From Symbiodinium natans (taxonomy: Eukaryota; Sar; Dinophyceae; Suessiales; Symbiodiniaceae): 58,532 nt of DNA. The position numbers were made by a program, and so were the translations under genes. The notes beneath the pieces are model-generated. The model searched no databases and was not told where the DNA came from. It worked only from the letters and a program-made list of their open reading frames with translations. Shown here piece after piece: positions 53,624 to 58,532 of the stretch (position 1 is the stretch's first letter; each line of letters opens with the position of its first letter). Location of the stretch: assembly GCA_905221605.1 (NCBI GenBank), contig CAJNDS010002105.1:615001-673532 (forward strand), in the 5' to 3' direction.

Positions 53624-54352
53624 CAAGCCCATGAAATACTCTCGGTTCTTTACAGTGGGGCCCCAGTAGCTGGCTCAAACTAACTCACTGCAGTCTAGCT
53701 TGAAAGGAAAACTTCCTGGTCGACATTGTCACGGACAGTACGGCTTGAAAAGCAGCCCTCAAGGCCATTCCCCCACAAGTGGAGTCCCCTGCACAAAGCA
53801 GACAGCGCCTGCCAGGTTGCTCGAAATCCAGGACGTGATCGTCCCAGTCTTCCTTCCACCTGATTGTGCACATAGCACGATTCCAGAACACACCAAGACC
53901 GCCACAGACTAATCCTAAGATTGGCTTCGTGCACGCATTTTTGCAGCTGCTGGGCCTCGAGAGTCGGAGCTTTCGAAAAATCCACCTGTCTATCCAGATA
54001 CATATATCTGTATACAGATGATATGATCTAGTATGTAACAGAATGTATTTATTATTTGCACGTGTCAATTCATGCACATCACCGGCTCTCGTGCAAGCAA
54101 CCGTCATCATGAAAGACGAGAGCTGTTTGGCTGCTTTGCTGGCGTCACGTGTAGGCTGCAAGGCGCCATCGAGCACGTAGAGTTGGAGCTGCTCCATGGG
54201 AAGCAGAAAAGTATGTTGACAATTGCCAGCGCTTGCCTCGTGAGGTGAGGCAATACTAAAGAAACAGTCCGCAGATGTTCTGCTGCAGAAGCCGCAGAAA
54301 CCGTGGATGTGTGTAGTGCGAACGAGATACATTCAAACCTGCTTAACTTTAG

Positions 54353-54869
54353 TTCGCAACGTCTGAGTGCATGACCGTGTTTGGCGCGGACGGCGTGTGG
54401 CGACGAGGGTCCGAAACAGTGATGCCATTCACCACCATGCTCCTAGATGTCCAAGTCCTCATGAAAAGGCTCTCAAACCCGTGCCTAGCTAACATACCCA
54501 ACAAGCTGAAACGACCACGGTCAGAACAGTAGGGAGCCGCACGAAACAGTGGCACAGATATAAACGCAACTGTCATCCAAGACGTGGCTGGATCTTTCGG
54601 CGTCGTTTACATTGCAGAGGTAGACCCGACTCGATCGGCCGAAGATGCAAAAATGAGTTTCTTTCAACTGCAAGAGGACGACCATTGATTCTATGACTCT
54701 TGCTTCGGGCATGAACCTATTGGCCGGCTTCCTTCGAATGATCACTGATTCATCCTTCGCTGCTGAGGATGCAAAACTGCCTGGAGCTGGAGTACGGAAG
54801 TTGGTGGTTTTTGAAGTCGAGCGTTGGAGCCCCGGACGCTTCTTCACCCATGGCAGACTGGACATGGCG
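54353..54869 (+). CDS. Unnamed gene with a GA-AG intron flanked by direct repeats
   Basis: 54,353-54,532 reads CMTVFGADGVWRRGSETVMP, FTTMLLDVQVLMKRLSNPC; its end overlaps an acceptor (CAGAACAGTAG). 54,533-54,643 reads DINATVIQDVAGSFGVVYIA then EVDPTRSAE. The intron 54,644-54,767 (124 nt) starts GATGCAAAAA and is followed by GATGCAAAAC. 54,768-54,869 reads DAKLPGAGVRKLVVFEVERW then SPGRFFTHGRLDMA, TGA. Joining at GA...AG restores one frame. GSFGVVY resembles a kinase glycine loop but the rest does not follow that fold, so no family is given. A third frame across the intron also looks coding, so alternative splicing cannot be excluded. Confidence 0.5.
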
Positions 54870-54993
54870 TGACATGGCCTGCAGGCAGACTTCCTGGTGC
54901 ATCTGAGTGGCTGACACCCTTTCTTCCGATGGACAGCCTGGTTGCAAGGGAATCTACTAATTAGTTGACGATGTTCTTGATCAATAAGTCACT

Positions 54994-55689
54994 GTGATAG
55001 TGCACCTTCCGCGTGTGTTCATGCACAGTTTTTTGAAGCCCAACAACAAGTACTACAACCACGACCACCACCACTGCCGCCCCCGCCACCACCACCACCG
55101 CCACCACCACTACCACCACCGCCAGTGCCAAACCTATGTTGGGGGAACAGATCCGAGCAGTCAGCTCCCTCAAGTTCTTGAGTCCTCTGCGTTCATTGGG
55201 GTTTCAGCGGGGGTTTCAGATCCCCCCCTTCAAAACGGGCACACCATTCTCAGGGTTGGAGGATTATATGCTTCATCATTTTTGCAGTTGCTACCAGTCT
55301 CTTCTTCACCGTATTCTTTCGGGAATGCCACAACAAATGCACATGCGAAGTTTTTTGCCCCCGTATCCGTTTCCTTTGGCGGGCTGATCATTGCCAAGCT
55401 CAGAGCGAAAATGACAGCGGCAAGCTTGATCGTGCTTGCACAGGTTGGCAGGTTTGTCGTTTTTGAAAGATGGCACGTTGTCGCAAAAACCCGCTGTCAT
55501 GTCGACAACATCATAGAACGGTTGATATTGCCTGCACCTTCGGGCTTTTCCTACATCATGGCCCAAACAGCTCTGCGGCTTCTTGGCGCAGAAGACGTGC
55601 AGTTACAAACGCCCCTTCAAAGTGTGAAGCAATATGGCAAGCTGGTCCGGCCTAAGAAGGCCTGTCGTTTTCTGAACGACGTGTTGTGA
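54994..55689 (+). CDS. Possible gene with His-rich repeat, 231 codons
   Basis: The longest plus-strand ORF in this part of the window. Its first 50 codons cross a CCACCA/CCACCG repeat giving poly-His. The later part reads GGLIIAKLRAKMTAASLIVL, RCHVDNIIERLILPAPSGF and QTALRLLGAEDVQLQTPLQ, which is more protein-like. Introns could be hidden in it. No family recognised. Confidence 0.35.
   Translation: MIVHLPRVFMHSFLKPNNKYYNHDHHHCRPRHHHHRHHHYHHRQCQTYVGGTDPSSQLPQVLESSAFIGVSAGVSDPPLQNGHTILRVGGLYASSFLQLLPVSSSPYSFGNATTNAHAKFFAPVSVSFGGLIIAKLRAKMTAASLIVLAQVGRFVVFERWHVVAKTRCHVDNIIERLILPAPSGFSYIMAQTALRLLGAEDVQLQTPLQSVKQYGKLVRPKKACRFLNDVL
55062..55125 (+). repeat. CCACCA/CCGCCA minisatellite
   Basis: About 20 trinucleotide units of CAC/CCA/CCG type. 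Encodes His-rich sequence in the frame above. Confidence 0.9.
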
Positions 55690-56658
55690 CCAACGTCTTT
55701 TCAAAGTGCGAACATGCCAAAACGTAGGTATGTGCAAGTAAAAGGCCGCAGCAGAAAGTCGTTTGATGCTGTCTAACAACGTGCTTTTCTTCACATGATC
55801 GCTCTCCCTTTACCAGGACCCGCTTCCCAGATCCGCAAAATTGGGGAAACGATTGAGCCCTTTGCATGATGCAAACCGTATGTACTGATTCTTTATGTTC
55901 ACTGCAAAATGCTGTGAGACCTGCGGAAGAAGACCCTTGCAGTCATGGTCAATTACAGTGCACAGCATTTCATAGTATGTATACATGATTTGTCACGCGT
56001 CAGCGTTTGCATCAGCTATGCACCATTCCGGAAGGATGCCGGATTGACCTGGCGTTGGGTGGACACACGTGGGCTGCAATCTGAGCATGCAGCGCCCAAC
56101 AGTTGTTCTCATCACAAGCATACATGACTCTTCCCTTTCCATTTTGCGTTCGATCGGCCAGTGACTCCAGATCATGTTGTTGGATTTGAAGCAGAGGCGT
56201 CCCCATCCGCACCTTTCACTGGGTGTGGCCCTCAGCACAAGAATCAGCAAAAGGCAATGCAAAAGGTGAAAATCTGTCGTTTTCGGCAAAGGATGGCCCG
56301 GCCAAGTGTTGGGGTATCCATGGTGACTTGTAGCCTTCCGGACGATAGCCCGATAGCCACTAGCCTTCCACACTACCCCCCCCATGACACGCAACACATG
56401 GAGACGTGACTGTTCGGTTCACTATGCAAGCCAGTGCAAGCTTCTAGCCTTAGGCCTGACGCGCGGGGCCCCCAGAGACTCAAACTGCTCCTCGTTTGTG
56501 ATGAGCCAACGGTACTGATCTCGCTACGAAATGGACTGTCAGTTTAGAGCCCATTTCTTACCAGCGCAGCTACCTCTTCTTGACAGTTGAACCGAAAGTA
56601 TCCGAGATGACACTATGCGAGGCTTGCAAGCAGCAAGCAGCGCATCTCCCCCTTGCAG
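55690..56658. other. No recognised gene
   Basis: Short overlapping ORFs on both strands only. No repeat families recognised. Confidence 0.35.
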
Positions 56659-56773
56659 GCCTGCAAACGGTCAAAGAATGCAAGAATCTGTCCTTCTGAA
56701 GCTATCGGCCATTGCCGCAGGCTTGGGAGCCTTTTTCGGCCAACGTCAGATTGGCAGCTTGAAGTGGGTCTAA
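56659..56773 (+). CDS. Exon-like frame with hydrophobic helix
   Basis: After CCCCCTTGCAG a frame reads PANGQRMQESVLLKLSAIAA then GLGAFFGQRQIGSLKWV to TAA. The centre is a small-residue hydrophobic helix that could be membrane-associated. A later frame at about 56,820-56,934 (KEMPPTTGDGHMPWPGIPPP) may be another exon. No family recognised. Confidence 0.4.
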
Positions 56774-57193
56774 GCCTTAAGGTCTCAGAGGGACTGCTTC
56801 AGGGTTCCCGCATGTTCCCACCTTTGCCCTCCCGCATAAGGAAATGCCACCGACCACAGGGGATGGTCATATGCCATGGCCTGGAATTCCTCCACCTGGG
56901 AGCTCAGGGGATGACACAAATGACTTGCAATGACAGATATACTCCAGACGTCACTACAGACGTACGAGTACGCAGTCAGTTCTTGCAGGAGCCAGTTCCC
57001 GGTCCGCTTGACGTCTTACGGCGAAGGCGATGGGCGAGGACATGAGATGTCAAATTAAACTGCACTACAAGAAGTCAAATTAAACAAATCGCCTCATCGT
57101 CCTTGATTTTTTTCCGTGGCTCACGTTCTGATGACTCGACTTCACGAGAGCTTTGCATGAGCTGACAAAGAACCCACCCACAGAATTACAAGC

Positions 57194-57433
57194 ATGCTTC
57201 CAAAGCGGGCATCGGCTTGTTCTCTACCTTTCTGCAGCCTGAAAGTGGGTGCCTCACACACAAACACACACTCCAAGCTTGTAGATCGTGGCCAAGAGGA
57301 TGCCGGTGAAATGTATACCTCGTCATTCTCCTCATCGTTTCAGCTTGAGGCGGCTTTGCAGGATTCCATAGGGAGTCAACAACAGTCCTTTGTTAGTTCT
57401 CCACACGAGCCAATACTTGCCTTCTTTGGATGA
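57194..57433 (+). CDS. Exon-like frame
   Basis: The frame holds SFSSSFQLEAALQDSIGSQQ then QSFVSSPHEPILAFFG to TGA; Ser/Gln-rich with short helices. The first part is less convincing. No family recognised. Confidence 0.33.
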   Translation: MLPKRASACSLPFCSLKVGASHTNTHSKLVDRGQEDAGEMYTSSFSSSFQLEAALQDSIGSQQQSFVSSPHEPILAFFG

Positions 57434-58297
57434 TGGATACACAGGTGACGCAGCTTCCGTTCTAGTATGCTATGTACCTAAATGTGGGCTGCTTCAGAGA
57501 CAGGTACCTAAAGGGGGTCACCATCTCCGTCAGACACGTGGAACCGTGACTTTGTGCAACGTGAGGAATTGGGAATTGCGCAAGGATACTGGCACGAGCC
57601 CTTCCTGCCCAGTAACATTTGTCTGGGCCTCCGCACAACGCTGCCGAAGTGTTGCCCAGATGGGCGTCGGCAACACAACCAGGGCAAGCGTACTATCCAC
57701 ACATGTGCAGTTGTAGCATGTTAGCTTCAAGGATGTGCGGTGGAACACAATGCATTTGAAGTGGCTTGGTAGTTTGGGAAGCTCTCTTACTGGAGCAGAG
57801 AGCGCCCACATGTACCCGCACCAGAGCATGACCACTTTCAGATTGAAAACATTGCCTCTTTCCCCAGTATAGTCCCGCTGGCCTGGGCATGTAAATGCAT
57901 TCTTTAGCTGGTCGCTCTGAATGCCACATGCAGGACATTCACCTGACGGACGTTCAGCTGATCCAATTGACACGCCATGCCACCCAAAGCCCGGCTAGCA
58001 TGTGGACCTGACCAGATGAAGGCGTGGTGGCTCTTGCAGACGGACTGAAGTGGCATGCGCGCGCGAAAGATGGGCGACGCTATGAAGATGCGGGAGATCC
58101 AATTGCCATTGCTTTGATGGAGAAGACGAAGTACAGCGGTTGATGCGAAGCGGCCTGATCGGGCATGGGGGAGCACGAAGAAGAGCAGGATGTCTTGGAC
58201 AACTCCGGCGTGGCTATGCGGTCCACTTGAACACGTCGTAGGAATGGACAAGGTTTTATGTTGCGTGGAAGGAGCTGAGCCACCTGGAGCTCGCTGA
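57434..58297. other. No recognised gene
   Basis: A 147-codon minus-strand ORF (57,530-57,973) has cysteine pairs but low coding character. A short plus frame at 58,166 (MGEHEEEQDVLDNSGVAMR) is acidic and could be part of an exon. Confidence 0.3.
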
Positions 58298-58532
58298 GCA
58301 AGTGACTCAAGTGACGAGCCGCTGAGCCGCTACAGTGATCCCGAGTATCAGGCACCTGGCAACGACAAGTCGTTACAGCTGATTGGTGATCTTTCCCAGA
58401 GCCTGTCGGCTCAGCTATTCAAACAGCATTCTGCAAAGGCGACGTACATGACATCGGAACACAGTTTTTTCCGCTTCGAGCGGGCAACCCGACTCAACAG
58501 CTGTCGACAAAAGGTGCCTTTTAATTTCATAT
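58298..58532 (+). CDS. Partial exon running off the right edge
   Basis: Open from after a TGA at 58,297 to the end of the window, 78 codons. It reads SDSSDEPLSRYSDPEYQAPG, NDKSLQLIGDLSQSLSAQLF and TSEHSFFRFERATRLNSCRQ. A Ser/Asp-rich start and then amphipathic helices make it one of the better exon candidates. CTGAG just before could be the acceptor. No family recognised; the gene continues outside. Confidence 0.45.

Noticed and set aside
54590-54625. Protein kinase glycine-rich loop (GSFGVVY)
   Set aside because: No VAIK lysine, HRD or DFG motif follows in the joined exons or nearby frames.

Overview
The window reads as nuclear DNA of a dinoflagellate, most likely a Symbiodiniaceae-type alga (inference, no species call). 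The evidence is: TTTAGGG/CCCTAAA tracts at many internal sites; long GT/CA and AT microsatellites; roughly balanced base composition; genes broken into short exons; and introns that start with GC or GA as often as GT and end in AG, usually followed by G. No bacterial operon, Shine-Dalgarno site, phage, CRISPR array, rRNA or convincing tRNA was found.

Continuous ORFs are misleading here. Several of the longest lie on the minus strand and look like non-coding translation. Protein-like sequence appears only when exons are read without requiring ATG and joined over GC/GA/GT...AG introns. Read this way, all supported coding sequence is on the plus strand, as expected for dinoflagellate unidirectional gene clusters. 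Four genes could be assembled or partly assembled with a family call: a TIR-like 'DAFVSHSW' domain protein (17.1-19.3 kb, five internal introns, none with a GT donor); a complete seven-exon EamA/DMT-type transporter (22,082-24,098, 299 residues); a GT34-like glycosyltransferase (31.0-31.9 kb), with a separate DDTFV-type exon at 30.7 kb; and a VPS13-type C-terminal region with 21- and 36-nt microexons (38.3-39.1 kb). A further gene at 54.35-54.87 kb is intron-resolved but unnamed. Many other stretches look like exons of unrecognised genes.

Layout. 0-13 kb: scattered exon-like pieces, microsatellites and three copies of a GGTACC-centred repeat. 13.5-14.9 kb: exons of a membrane protein. 14.92-16.05 kb: an AT-rich island without ORFs, with iteron-like GC-rich repeats. 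16-34 kb: densest exon region, including the named genes and one copy of a MITE with perfect terminal inverted repeats. 34.4-35.8 kb: telomere-motif satellite flanked by phased ATCGATG motifs. 36-44 kb: exons including VPS13. 44.5-48.3 kb: telomere-motif arrays, one inside a 1.16-kb inverted-repeat-bounded element. 48.8-58.5 kb: exon-like pieces, a second MITE copy and an exon running off the right edge.

The genes do not form an obvious pathway; the common theme is membrane and trafficking functions. The strongest unusual signals are the non-canonical introns flanked by short direct repeats (introner-like) and the small repeat families described in the findings.
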